In this document: in pieces, positions 35,221-43,815 of the stretch
Position numbering within the stretch: the stretch's first letter is position 1
How the letters are laid out: each line of letters starts with the position of its first letter
Source: Agromyces mediolanus
Lineage (GTDB): Bacteria; Actinomycetota; Actinomycetes; Actinomycetales; Microbacteriaceae
Reading direction: 5' to 3'
DNA: 64,000 bases
Assembly (NCBI RefSeq): GCF_023715325.1
Contig: NZ_JAMBNX010000011.1
Location: 1 to 64,000 of the forward strand
Translations under genes and position numbers: made by a program
Notes under the pieces: generated by a model
Databases searched by the model: none
What the model was told of the DNA's origin: nothing
The model's input: only the letters and a program-made list of their open reading frames with translations

Positions 35221-36419
35221 GCTCGCCCGCACGTGTCGTCATCGTCGGAGCATCGATCGGCGGGCTGACGGTCGCCGAGTCGCTGCGCGACGAGGGCTTC
35301 GACGGCGAGATCACCCTGCTCGGCGACGAACCGCACCTGCCGTACACCCGACCGCCGCTGTCGAAGCAGATCCTCGCGGGGGAGTGGCAGCCGGAGCAGG
35401 CCGCCATCCGCACCGCCGCCGAGCTCGACGGGCTCGGCATCCGCGTGCTGACCGGCCGCGCCGCGACCGGCCTCGACGTCGAGGCGCGCACCTTGCACAC
35501 CGACGACGGCGCGTTGCCCTTCGACGAGCTCGTGATCGCCACCGGCACACGACCCCGGCCGCACCCCGTGCTGGCCGAGGCATCCACGCTCCGCACCATG
35601 GACGACGCGCTGCGACTGCGCGAGCGGATGGAGACGGCCCGGCGCGTCGCGGTGATCGGTTCCGGCATCCTCGGCTCCGAGATCGCGAGCGCCGCACGCA
35701 AGCGCGACGCGGAGGTGCTGCTCGTCGGCCGTTCGGGTTCCCTCGGTTTCGGCGGCGTCGGCACCCTGCTGAGCGACGAGCTGACTCGGCTGCACGAGCA
35801 GCATGGCGTCGAGCTCGCCCTTCGCGCCGAGCTCGTCGGCGCCGAGCTCGCCGGCGCCGGGCTCGCGCCGAACGCGTCGGGCAGCACGACGCTCGCCTTC
35901 GCCGACGGCACGAGCCGCGCCGTCGACCTCGTCGTCGCCATGATCGGCGGCACGCCGCGCACCGAGTGGCTGGCCGCCTCGACGCTCGACCTCGCCGACG
36001 GCGTCGTCTGCGACCACCTCGGCGTCGCGGCCCCCGGCATCTCCGCGGTGGGCGACGTCGCCGCCTGGCTCGACCCGATCACGGGCCGTCACCGCCGCGT
36101 CGAACACCAGAGCAACGCGATCGAGCAGGCCATCGCGGTGGCGGCGCGACTCGCGCACGGTGGCGAGGGCGCGCAGCCGGTGCCACTGTTCTGGTCCGAG
36201 ATCCACGGCACGCGCATCCACGCCTACGGCTGGTTCGATCCCGAGCGGCCGCTCGCCGAGCTGCCGAAGACGAGCGACTCCCCCGGCACCGTCTCCGGCA
36301 GCCACGACGAGGCCGGCGAGCTGCGCGGCGTCGTCGGCTGGAACGCCCCGCCCCGCGACTTCCGCACGGCCCGCGCGGCCGTCGTCACCACCATCCGCCC
36401 ACTCGTCGCCCACTCCTGA
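35217..36419 (+). CDS. FAD-dependent ferredoxin reductase
   Basis: 400-aa reductase of the putidaredoxin-reductase type, passing electrons from NAD(P)H to the ferredoxin. FAD fold VVIVGASIGGLTVAESLR, family motif PYTRPPLSKQIL, ELVIATGTRPR, NAD fold VAVIGSGILGSEIAS, and second FAD motif ISAVGDVAAW. The C-terminal domain has VEHQSNAIEQA and FWSEIHG as in the family (FWSDQY-type). ATGA overlap with the ferredoxin; 14 bp to the P450. Confidence 0.95.
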   Translation: MSSPARVVIVGASIGGLTVAESLRDEGFDGEITLLGDEPHLPYTRPPLSKQILAGEWQPEQAAIRTAAELDGLGIRVLTGRAATGLDVEARTLHTDDGALPFDELVIATGTRPRPHPVLAEASTLRTMDDALRLRERMETARRVAVIGSGILGSEIASAARKRDAEVLLVGRSGSLGFGGVGTLLSDELTRLHEQHGVELALRAELVGAELAGAGLAPNASGSTTLAFADGTSRAVDLVVAMIGGTPRTEWLAASTLDLADGVVCDHLGVAAPGISAVGDVAAWLDPITGRHRRVEHQSNAIEQAIAVAARLAHGGEGAQPVPLFWSEIHGTRIHAYGWFDPERPLAELPKTSDSPGTVSGSHDEAGELRGVVGWNAPPRDFRTARAAVVTTIRPLVAHS

Positions 36420-36433
36420 AAGAAGCCAGATCG

Positions 36434-37678
36434 ATGACGATCCCCGCCGAATGCCCGTTCCACTCCCGCTCGCTCCCCGGTGACGGCACGCCGCTCGCGC
36501 CGTCACCGCAGCTCGCCGCCTGGCGCGAGGCCGGCGCCTTCGTGCCGCTCGACTTCCAGGACGGCCACGAGGGCCTCGTCGCCACCCGCTACGACGCCGC
36601 CGTCGCGGTGCTGCAGGACCCTCGGTTCAGCATGCGCCCCTCGCGGATGCCGGTCGGGCCGCCGGCGCACGGCGAGGAGGGCAAGGCCGAGAGCGCCGCG
36701 GTGCCACTCGAGGCGCCGGGCGAACTGGATGCCGCGGGCCAGGCCTCCGACGAGCTCAACCTCCTGAACCTCGACGGCGAGGAGCACGCGAAGCTCCGCC
36801 GCGCCGTGACCGCCCGCTTCTCGGTGCGCCAGGCGCGGGCCCGCGAACCGTGGATCCGCGCCATGGTCGCCGAGCAGATCGCGGCGCTCCGGGAGCGCGG
36901 CCCGGTCGTCGACCTCTGGCGCGACTACGCCATGCCGATCTCGGCCCGCACGCACTGCCACGTCATCGGCATCCCCGAGCACCACTACGAGCGCTTCGTC
37001 GCGCTCTTCGTCGAGGAGTCGACGGCGCAGCAGAAGTACGACTTCATCCGCGCCCTCCTCGAGGAGCGCCGCGACTCGCCCGGTGAGGACGTCATCACCG
37101 ACCTGCTGCAGAATCCGGAGCTCGACCGCGTCGAGGTCGAGGCGCTGCTGCGCCTGCTGATGGGCGCGGGGCGCGACTCCGTCGCCTACCTCATCGCGAC
37201 GGCCTCCGTGGCGCTGCTGACGAACCCCGAGCAGCTCGCCATCCTGCGGGCCGAACCCGAGCAGCTCCGACCGGCCGTCGAGGAGTTCATGCGCGCCGGC
37301 GCCATGTTCGTGACGCTCTTCGCCCGCACCGCGCTCGAGGACGTCGAGATCGAGGGCACGCGCATCGCCGCGGGCACGTCGGTGTCGGTCTCGCCCGTCG
37401 CGGCGAACCGCGATCCGGGCCACTGGGGCGATCGTCCGGAGGAGTTCGACGTCACCCGGGACGCCTTCGGCCACCTCGGCTTCGGCTACGGCATCCACGG
37501 ATGCATCGGCCAGCAAGTCGCCCGCGTCGAGATCCGCGAGGCCATCACGGCCCTGCTCGAGTCGTTCCCCGAGCTCACCCTCGTCGACGCGGAGCAGCTC
37601 ACCCCGCAGCCCTTCGCGCACCCGGTCGCCGTCTACGAGGCGGGCACCGTGTCGGTCCGCTTGGGGGCCGCCGCCTGA
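36434..37678 (+). CDS. Cytochrome P450
   Basis: 414-aa soluble bacterial P450. I-helix LLMGAGRDSVAYLIAT, where the usual acid-alcohol pair D/E-T is D-S; K-helix E-x-x-R in VEEFMR; heme loop FGYGIHGCIGQQ with axial C357. All core residues are present except Ser in place of the catalytic Thr. The dedicated ferredoxin and reductase lie directly upstream. The substrate is unknown; the regulator and downstream reductase suggest catabolism of an induced hydrophobic compound. Confidence 0.95.
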   Translation: MTIPAECPFHSRSLPGDGTPLAPSPQLAAWREAGAFVPLDFQDGHEGLVATRYDAAVAVLQDPRFSMRPSRMPVGPPAHGEEGKAESAAVPLEAPGELDAAGQASDELNLLNLDGEEHAKLRRAVTARFSVRQARAREPWIRAMVAEQIAALRERGPVVDLWRDYAMPISARTHCHVIGIPEHHYERFVALFVEESTAQQKYDFIRALLEERRDSPGEDVITDLLQNPELDRVEVEALLRLLMGAGRDSVAYLIATASVALLTNPEQLAILRAEPEQLRPAVEEFMRAGAMFVTLFARTALEDVEIEGTRIAAGTSVSVSPVAANRDPGHWGDRPEEFDVTRDAFGHLGFGYGIHGCIGQQVARVEIREAITALLESFPELTLVDAEQLTPQPFAHPVAVYEAGTVSVRLGAAA

Positions 37679-37683
37679 CGCTC

Positions 37684-38571
37684 ATGCGACCTACCATGGT
37701 CGATGTGACGCTGCTGCACCCCGATGACGACCCCGTCGTCGTCGGCGCGAACTGGTACCGCTTCACGTCGGGCGAGCAGATCGTGAACCCGCACGTGATG
37801 AGCGTCTCGTTCATCTGGATCGTGAGCGGCGGGGGCGAGATCCGCGCCGGCGGCCAGAGCTGGACCGTCGACGCGCAGCACGTCGTGCGACTGCCGTGGC
37901 ACCATCACGTGGAGTACCGGGCGAACCGCCGCGGTCCGTTCCACATCGGCACGCTGCACGTCGTCCCCCGCTACGACCGTTCGGCGCCCGTCATCCCCCG
38001 GGTCGCCCACCTGCCGGGCGACCCCCTGCTCGACGACCCGGCGCGGCACGGCGATGCGGCGGCCTTCCGCCCCGGGCTGTCGACCATGCGGAACGCCGCG
38101 GCCCGGCGCATCACCGAGTTCGGCACGATCGCGATCGAACGCCTCGGCGAGGGCGCCTTCGACGAGGAGTACTTCCGGGCCCTCGGACGGCTCATCCTCT
38201 TCGAGAACGCGGCCTGGGCCGACAGCCACGCGCAACAGACCGCGGTGCCCGGCTCGCTCGAGCTCATGATGACCTTCATCCGTCACCACATCGCCGAGCC
38301 GCTGACCGTCGCCCGGGTCGCCGAGGCGGCCAGGTGCAGCGAGACCACTGCGCAGCGGCTGTTCACCCGGCATACCGGCGAGTCCATGCAGGCGTGGATC
38401 CGGCACGTGCGGCTGCGCGAGGCCGGCAGTCTGCTGCGCACCACGGGCATGCGGGTCAGCGAGGTGGCGCAGCTCGTCGGCTATCCCGATCCGCTGTACT
38501 TCTCGCGCGCGTTCCGGCGGGCGTACGGGGTCGCGCCGACGCAGTTCGCCCGGGAGACCGTACGGCCGTGA
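37684..38571 (+). CDS. AraC-family regulator
   Basis: 295 aa. An N-terminal cupin-like sensing domain (about 20-110, with VDAQHVVRLPWHHHVEYRAN, unusually His-rich) and a C-terminal double helix-turn-helix (about 200-292): LTVARVAEAARCSETTAQRL and MRVSEVAQLVGYPDPLYFSR. ATG 37684 is 5 bp after the P450 stop; ATG 37696 is an alternative. Its location between two promoters carrying the same 19-bp box makes it their probable activator. Confidence 0.92.
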   Translation: MRPTMVDVTLLHPDDDPVVVGANWYRFTSGEQIVNPHVMSVSFIWIVSGGGEIRAGGQSWTVDAQHVVRLPWHHHVEYRANRRGPFHIGTLHVVPRYDRSAPVIPRVAHLPGDPLLDDPARHGDAAAFRPGLSTMRNAAARRITEFGTIAIERLGEGAFDEEYFRALGRLILFENAAWADSHAQQTAVPGSLELMMTFIRHHIAEPLTVARVAEAARCSETTAQRLFTRHTGESMQAWIRHVRLREAGSLLRTTGMRVSEVAQLVGYPDPLYFSRAFRRAYGVAPTQFARETVRP

Positions 38572-38586
38572 GACCGCGGCGCGCGT

Positions 38587-38651
38587 TGCTCGTCCAGTCC
38601 ATGTTTCTGCGTTCCGGTGTCCTTCGGCGGACCATCCGCTCTTCGTAGATT
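38587..38651 (+). promoter_or_regulatory. Second 19-bp activator box and promoter of the AKR operon
   Basis: Exact copy of the 19-bp box (38587-38605), then TTCGGC (38623-38628), 17 nt, TAGATT (38646-38651). The box ends 18 bp before the -35, as expected for an activator. Confidence 0.68.
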
Positions 38652-38744
38652 CGAAGGGCCGCGCCGGGTGCGCGGCGGCGGCGTGCAGCCCGCGCGCCGC
38701 AGCGCGCAGTCCGCGCATCCGAGCGTGAAGGAGCGCATCAGCAC

Positions 38745-39725
38745 ATGACCGTTCATCGCCGACCGTTCGGTCGCACCGGGTGGGAGATCAGCGAGGTGTC
38801 GTTCGGCGCCTGGCAGCTCGGCGGGCAGTGGGGGCCGGTCGACGACGACGCCTCGGTGCGCGCGCTGCTCGACGCCTACGACCAAGGCATCAACTTCGTC
38901 GACACCGCCGAGATGTACGGCTCCGGCCACAGCGAAGAGGTCGTCGGCCGCTCGCTCCGGGAGTGGGGCGGCGAGCGCGTCTACGTCGCCACGAAGGTGC
39001 AGCCGCCCGAGTGGCCGCACCCCTCGGTCGACGATCCCGACATCGCCGCCGCCTACCGGCCGGAGTACCTGCGCGCCCAGGCCGAGCAGTCGCTCCGCCG
39101 CCTCGGCGTCGATCGCATCGACCTCTACCAGTTGCACTGCTGGATGCCTCGCGGCATCCACGAGCTCGGCTGGCTGGAGACGCTGCACGAGCTGCGCGAC
39201 GAGGGCAAGATCGACCGCATCGGCGTCTCGCTGCGCGACTACCGGGCCGACGAGGGCGTGGCCCTGGCCGAATCGGGACTCGTCGACTCCATCCAGGTCA
39301 TCTACAACCTGTTCGAGCAGCGACCCGAGCGGGCGCTGCTGCCGGCGGCGGCGGCGTCCGGCACGGCGATCATCGTGCGCGTCGCGCTCGACTCCGGTTC
39401 GCTGAGCGGCGCGTGGACGCCGGAGACGTACGCGCAGTGGGCGGATGACTCGGTGCTGAAGACGATGTTCCGCGGCGAGCGCTTCACCGAGACGCTCGAG
39501 CGGGTCGAGGCGATCAAAGCCGTCACGGCGCCGTACTACGACGGGCTCGACGAGGCCGCCGTGCGCTTCGTGCTCGACCGCTCGGAGGTCTCGACCGCGA
39601 TCGTCGGCATGACGTCGCAGCGGCGCATCGCCCGCAACCTGTCGTTCGCCGACGGGCGCGGACTCGCCGAGGGCCTGCGCGAGCAGCTCGCCGGCTTCGG
39701 ATGGGAGAGGAACTTCTACGTATGA
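38745..39725 (+). CDS. Aldo/keto reductase
   Basis: 326-aa cytoplasmic (beta/alpha)8 oxidoreductase. FGRTGWEISEVSFGAWQLGG opening, catalytic Asp/Tyr in NFVDTAEMYGSGHSEEVVGR (Y in AEMYG), Lys in VYVATKVQPPEW, and DLYQLHCW with the catalytic His. The C-terminal NADP site is TAIVGMTSQRRI. Stop overlaps the next ATG by 4 bp. It probably reduces or oxidises a product of the P450 pathway (inference from the shared promoter box). Confidence 0.94.
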   Translation: MTVHRRPFGRTGWEISEVSFGAWQLGGQWGPVDDDASVRALLDAYDQGINFVDTAEMYGSGHSEEVVGRSLREWGGERVYVATKVQPPEWPHPSVDDPDIAAAYRPEYLRAQAEQSLRRLGVDRIDLYQLHCWMPRGIHELGWLETLHELRDEGKIDRIGVSLRDYRADEGVALAESGLVDSIQVIYNLFEQRPERALLPAAAASGTAIIVRVALDSGSLSGAWTPETYAQWADDSVLKTMFRGERFTETLERVEAIKAVTAPYYDGLDEAAVRFVLDRSEVSTAIVGMTSQRRIARNLSFADGRGLAEGLREQLAGFGWERNFYV

Positions 39726-40462
39726 GCGACACCACCTCAGCAACCGACATCTCGCCCGCGATCGAGCGGCTGAGCCCGGAGCAGATCGAGGCGCGCCTGG
39801 CGCTCGCCTCCGTCGCGTATCTGCCGCTCGGCTCGCTCGAGTTCCACGGCCCGCACCTGCCGATCGGCCTCGACGCGCTCACCGCCTACGGCATCTGCCT
39901 GCGGGCGGCCGAGCAGCACGGCGGCGTCGTGCTGCCCGCGTACTACCAGGCGGTCGGCGGCGAGCACTCGCGCTACCCGTGGACGCTCATGAGCGACACC
40001 CCCGAGGCGATCGAGACGCTGCTCGGTGAGAGTCTCGCCCGGCTCTCGGAGCTCGGCGTGCGCCGCGCCGTCGTCTTGAGCGGTCACTTCGCCGAGGAGC
40101 AGCGCGAGCTGATCGAGCGGGTCGCGGATCGCTGGAACGCGACGGATGCCCCGCTCCGCGCCGTCGCCCGCACCCTCGGCCAGGCGCCCACCCCGCCGGT
40201 CGCTCCCGACCACGCCGGCCGCTTCGAGTCGCTCGTGCTGCACGCCCTCTCGCCCGAGCTCGTGCACGTCGAGGTGCTGCCCGACCCCGCGACGCACCCG
40301 GCGCCCGCAGGCGAGGACCCCTACGGCCAGGACCGACACCGCGCCGACCACCCGCTGCACGGCGTCTTCGGCGCCGACCCCCGCCGGCTCGACACCGAGA
40401 GCGCCGAGCCGCTGCTCGCTCACCTCGTCGGCTGGGTCGCGGGCCTCGCAGAAGCGGACTGA
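39722..40462 (+). CDS. Creatininase-family amidohydrolase
   Basis: 246 aa. The metal site opens YLPLGSLEFHGPHLPIGLDA with E, H and D ligands in family positions, and a further H is in VLSGHFAEEQ (the family usually has NGHGGN, so this loop is divergent). Members hydrolyse cyclic amides or act on formamide-like intermediates; the substrate is unknown. Coupled to the aldo/keto reductase gene. Confidence 0.85.
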   Translation: MSDTTSATDISPAIERLSPEQIEARLALASVAYLPLGSLEFHGPHLPIGLDALTAYGICLRAAEQHGGVVLPAYYQAVGGEHSRYPWTLMSDTPEAIETLLGESLARLSELGVRRAVVLSGHFAEEQRELIERVADRWNATDAPLRAVARTLGQAPTPPVAPDHAGRFESLVLHALSPELVHVEVLPDPATHPAPAGEDPYGQDRHRADHPLHGVFGADPRRLDTESAEPLLAHLVGWVAGLAEAD

Positions 40463-40491
40463 ACCGCCCCCGCCCCACCCCACCCCCACCC

Positions 40492-40529
40492 CCGAGTTGC
40501 CCGACTTTCATGAAAGTTGGGCAACTCGG
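40492..40529. repeat. Intergenic palindromic repeat, copy 1
   Basis: 38 nt with arms CCGAGTTGCCCGACTTTCA; one G-T wobble (AAGTTGGG instead of AAGTCGGG). Same family as 55480, 58196 and 58946. Lies after the creatininase-family gene and may help terminate it. Confidence 0.92.
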
Positions 40530-40545
40530 TCATCACCCCCACGCC

Positions 40546-40579
40546 GAAGCGCCCCGGCCGATCCCGGCCGGGGCGCTTC
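40546..40579. terminator. Bidirectional terminator between AKR operon and rhaS
   Basis: 15-bp perfect stem GAAGCGCCCCGGCCG with a 4-nt loop; placed between convergent genes. Confidence 0.85.
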
Positions 40580-40611
40580 TGGGTGGATGTCGTACGAAAC
40601 CCGCCGACGAC

Positions 40612-41649
40612 TCAGAAGTCGAAGTCGTCGATGTTGTCCTTGTTGAACACGTACGGGTCGCCGAGCAGCACGGTGGCGTCCGCACCGACGGTGTACTCGC
40701 CGAGCTTGCCGGCCTTGAAGGTGTCGCCCTCCTTGCCGGTGATGTCGCCGTTGATGAGCGCGGCGGCGGCGTACGCCGACAGGTAGCCGAGGTCCTCCGG
40801 GTTCCACAGGGCGAAGGCGGTGACGGTGCCGTCCTCGATGTACTCGCGCATCTGGTTCGGCGTGCCGAGGCCGGTCAGCGCGACCTTGCCCTTGTAGTCC
40901 GAGGTCGAGAGGTAGCGCGCGGCGGCCGAGATGCCGATCGTCGTCGGCGAGACGATGCCCTTGAGGTTCGGGTGCGACTGCAGCACGGCCGCCGTCTTGT
41001 CGAACGAGATCTGCTCGTCGTCGTCGCCGTAGACGACGTCCACGAGCTGGATGTTCGGGTGGTCGGCGGCGAGCAGTTCCTTCATCTTGTCGATCCAGGT
41101 GTTCTGGTTCGTCGCGTTCGCCGTCGACGAGACGATCGCGATCTCACCGGCGTCGCCGATCTGCTCGGCGATGAGGTCGACCTGCACCTTCGCGATGCCG
41201 TCGGCCGTCGCCTGGTTCACGAACAGGTCGCGGCAGTCGGCGTTCGTGTCGGAGTCGAAGGTGACGACCTTGACGCCGGCGTCCCGCGCCTCGTTGAGCG
41301 CGTCGCAGATCGCCTTCGGGTCGTTCGCCGAGACGACGAGGGAGCCGACGCCCTGCTGCGTCGCGGTGTTGATGTAGCTCACCTGCGCGTCGGGGCCCGA
41401 CTCGGCCGGGCCGACCTCGGCGAAGGTCCCGCCGAGCTCCTCGACGGCCGCCTTGCCGCCCTTGCTCGAGGTGTCGAAGTAGGGGTTGCCGAGGCTCTTC
41501 GGCAGGAAGGTGATCGACAGGTTGTCGCTCCCGCCGCCGTCGCTCGAGCCGCCGCCAGTGGAGCCGGTGTCGGCGCAGCCTGAGAGTGCGAGCGCAGCCG
41601 CCACCGCGGCCGCGGCCACGGCGGTCGCACGCTTGTGTGCAAACTTCAT
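40612..41649 (-). CDS. rhaS: L-rhamnose ABC transporter substrate-binding lipoprotein
   Basis: 345-aa lipoprotein, lipobox ALSGC, Ser/Gly linker, then a type-1 periplasmic-binding fold: ITFLPKSLGNPYFDTSSKGG, FDSDTNADCRDLFVNQATAD, GIVSPTTIGISAAARYLSTS. It matches the rhamnose-binding RhaS of the rhaSTPQ type. Last gene of the leftward operon, 64 bp after rhaQ. Confidence 0.92.
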   Translation of the reverse strand: MKFAHKRATAVAAAAVAAALALSGCADTGSTGGGSSDGGGSDNLSITFLPKSLGNPYFDTSSKGGKAAVEELGGTFAEVGPAESGPDAQVSYINTATQQGVGSLVVSANDPKAICDALNEARDAGVKVVTFDSDTNADCRDLFVNQATADGIAKVQVDLIAEQIGDAGEIAIVSSTANATNQNTWIDKMKELLAADHPNIQLVDVVYGDDDEQISFDKTAAVLQSHPNLKGIVSPTTIGISAAARYLSTSDYKGKVALTGLGTPNQMREYIEDGTVTAFALWNPEDLGYLSAYAAAALINGDITGKEGDTFKAGKLGEYTVGADATVLLGDPYVFNKDNIDDFDF

Positions 41650-41713
41650 TGTTCTTCCATTCCTTTCGTGCTGGCGACCGCGACGAGTGCCGTCGGTCGA
41701 GGGCGCAGCGTCG

Positions 41714-42784
41714 TCAAGATGCTGTGGGTGCTGCGACGGGGGAGGGAGGGCCCGACCGTCGTCGTCGGACCTTCTGCAGCCAGGCGAGCAGGCTCGCGCT
41801 GACGACGGAGACCACCAGCAGGGTGCCGGTGATCACGTTGATGACGTCGGAGGTGACGTTCGCGAGCCGGAGGGCGCTCGAGAGCACCCCGATCAGGAGC
41901 ACCGCGGCGACGACGCCGTAGAGCTGCCCGCGGCCGCCGAAGACGGAGACTCCGCCGAGCACGACCGCGGCGATGACCTGCAGTTCGAGCCCCGTGGCGT
42001 TGTCGCCGCGGGCGCTGCCGAAGCGCAGGGTGTAGAAGACGCCCGCGAAGGCCGCGACGAGCCCGGCCGCCATGAACAGCAGGAACTTCGTGCGCTCCAG
42101 GTGCACGCCCGAGAAGCGCGCGGCATCCTTCGACTGCCCGATCGCGTAGATGCCGCGGCCGAAGGGCGTGAAGTGCAGCACCACCACGAAGATCACGAGC
42201 AGGATCAGGAACGGGATCATGATGTACGGGATCGTCGTGCCGGCGATCTTCGCCTTCGCGAGGGCGGTCCAGCCCTCGGGGAAGTCGGTGACCGCGGTGG
42301 TGCCGAGCAGGCCGACCGCGAGGCCGCGGAACAGCGCGAGCGTGCCGATCGTCACCGCGAGCGAGGGCAACCCGACGACGGTCACGAGGAAGCCGTTGAA
42401 CGCACCGCCGATCGCCCCGACGAGCAGCGCGAGCACGGCGGCGAGCTCGAAGGGCAGTCCGGCGTGCACCCCGGCGCCGGTGACGACGCTCGCGAGGCCC
42501 ACCATGCTGCCGACCGACAGGTCGATCTCGCCGGTGATCATGACGAGGGTCATCGGCAGCGCGATCAGCAGGATCGGGGCGATGTCGAGCAGCAGATAGT
42601 TGAGCGTGATCGGCTGCGCGAAGCCGCGCACCGTGAGCATCGCGTAGGCGACGACGAGGACGAGGAGCGCCACGATCGCCATCTCGCGGGTGAGCAGCAC
42701 CCGGCGCCAGAGCGGCTTCTCGGAGTCGCGGCTCACCCGGTTCGTCGTGACGGGCGGGGTCGCCGGGCTGGTCGTGGTGGTCAT
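41714..42784 (-). CDS. rhaQ: L-rhamnose ABC transporter permease RhaQ
   Basis: 356-aa permease of the ribose/rhamnose class (about ten helices). MTLVMITGEIDLSVGSMVGL is the family signature, and the EAA-like loop lies around IYAIGQSKDAARFSGVHLER. ATG 42784 overlaps the preceding stop by 4 bp. Confidence 0.9.
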   Translation of the reverse strand: MTTTTSPATPPVTTNRVSRDSEKPLWRRVLLTREMAIVALLVLVVAYAMLTVRGFAQPITLNYLLLDIAPILLIALPMTLVMITGEIDLSVGSMVGLASVVTGAGVHAGLPFELAAVLALLVGAIGGAFNGFLVTVVGLPSLAVTIGTLALFRGLAVGLLGTTAVTDFPEGWTALAKAKIAGTTIPYIMIPFLILLVIFVVVLHFTPFGRGIYAIGQSKDAARFSGVHLERTKFLLFMAAGLVAAFAGVFYTLRFGSARGDNATGLELQVIAAVVLGGVSVFGGRGQLYGVVAAVLLIGVLSSALRLANVTSDVINVITGTLLVVSVVSASLLAWLQKVRRRRSGPPSPVAAPTAS

Positions 42785-43815
42785 GACTCGTCCCTCGCTT
42801 CGATGAGTCGCTGTCTCTGCCGCACCGCGAGCCAGCGGTCGAGCACGATGGCGCCGATGATGAGCACGCCGACGACGGCGCGCTGCCAGAAGTCGGGGAT
42901 GCCGAGGATCGGCAGTGCCCGGTTGATGGTCATCAGCAGCACGGCGCCGATCGCGGCGCCCCAGACGGTGCCGATGCCGCCGGTGATCGCGACGCCGCCG
43001 ATGACCGCGGCGCCGACGGCATCGAGCTCCCAGCCGGCGCCGGCCTGCGAGCTGACGGTGCCGTAGCGGGCGACGTAGAAGACGCCGGCGAGGCCCGCGA
43101 GCGCGCCCGACAGGGTGAAGGCGCTGAGCACCCGACGGGTGACCTTCAGGCCGTAGAGCTCGGCCGCGGCGGGGTCGGAGCCGATGGCGTAGTACTCGCG
43201 GCCGCCGCGCGTGTTGCGCATGTACCAGGCCGCGACAGCGAGGATGACGAACGCCACGATGGCGAGGATCGGGATGGTGAGGAACTGCCCGGTGCCGATG
43301 GCGAGGAACTCCTTCGGCATGTCCGAGGCGTTCACGCGGGTCGAGCCGGCCCACATGACGTTGATGCCGCGGTAGGCGTACAGCGTGCCGAGCGTGATGA
43401 CCATCGCGGGCACGCGGGCGAACGCCACGAGCGAGCCGTTGACGAGCCCGAGGAAGGCGCCGAACAGCACGGCGAGGAGCACGACGACGGGGATCGGCAG
43501 GCCGGGCACGTCGATGAAGAGCCGGCCGGTGAGGTAGGCCGACAGCCCCATCACCGATCCGACCGAGAGGTCGACGTTGCGGGTGATGATGACGATCGCC
43601 TGCCCGGCGGCGACGAGCACCAGGATCGACGGGGTGAGCAGCAGGTCGCGCCAGCCGTCGGTCGAGAAGAGGAAGCTCGGGTTCATCGTGGTCGCGGCGA
43701 TCACCACGAGGACGAGGGCGATCAGGATGCCGAACTCGCGCGCCTTGCCGAGGGCGCCGATGTGCTTGGTGATCCCGGAGACGGGGATGACCGTGGTGGG
43801 GGGAGAGGAGGTCAC
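42781..43815 (-). CDS. rhaP: L-rhamnose ABC transporter permease RhaP
   Basis: 344-aa permease, paralogous to RhaQ: AIVIITRNVDLSVGSVMGLS and YYAIGSDPAAAELYGLKVTR. GTG 43815 is chosen from the GTGA overlap with the rhaT stop; a longer frame extends into rhaT and is low-complexity. Confidence 0.9.
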   Translation of the reverse strand: MTSSPPTTVIPVSGITKHIGALGKAREFGILIALVLVVIAATTMNPSFLFSTDGWRDLLLTPSILVLVAAGQAIVIITRNVDLSVGSVMGLSAYLTGRLFIDVPGLPIPVVVLLAVLFGAFLGLVNGSLVAFARVPAMVITLGTLYAYRGINVMWAGSTRVNASDMPKEFLAIGTGQFLTIPILAIVAFVILAVAAWYMRNTRGGREYYAIGSDPAAAELYGLKVTRRVLSAFTLSGALAGLAGVFYVARYGTVSSQAGAGWELDAVGAAVIGGVAITGGIGTVWGAAIGAVLLMTINRALPILGIPDFWQRAVVGVLIIGAIVLDRWLAVRQRQRLIEARDES

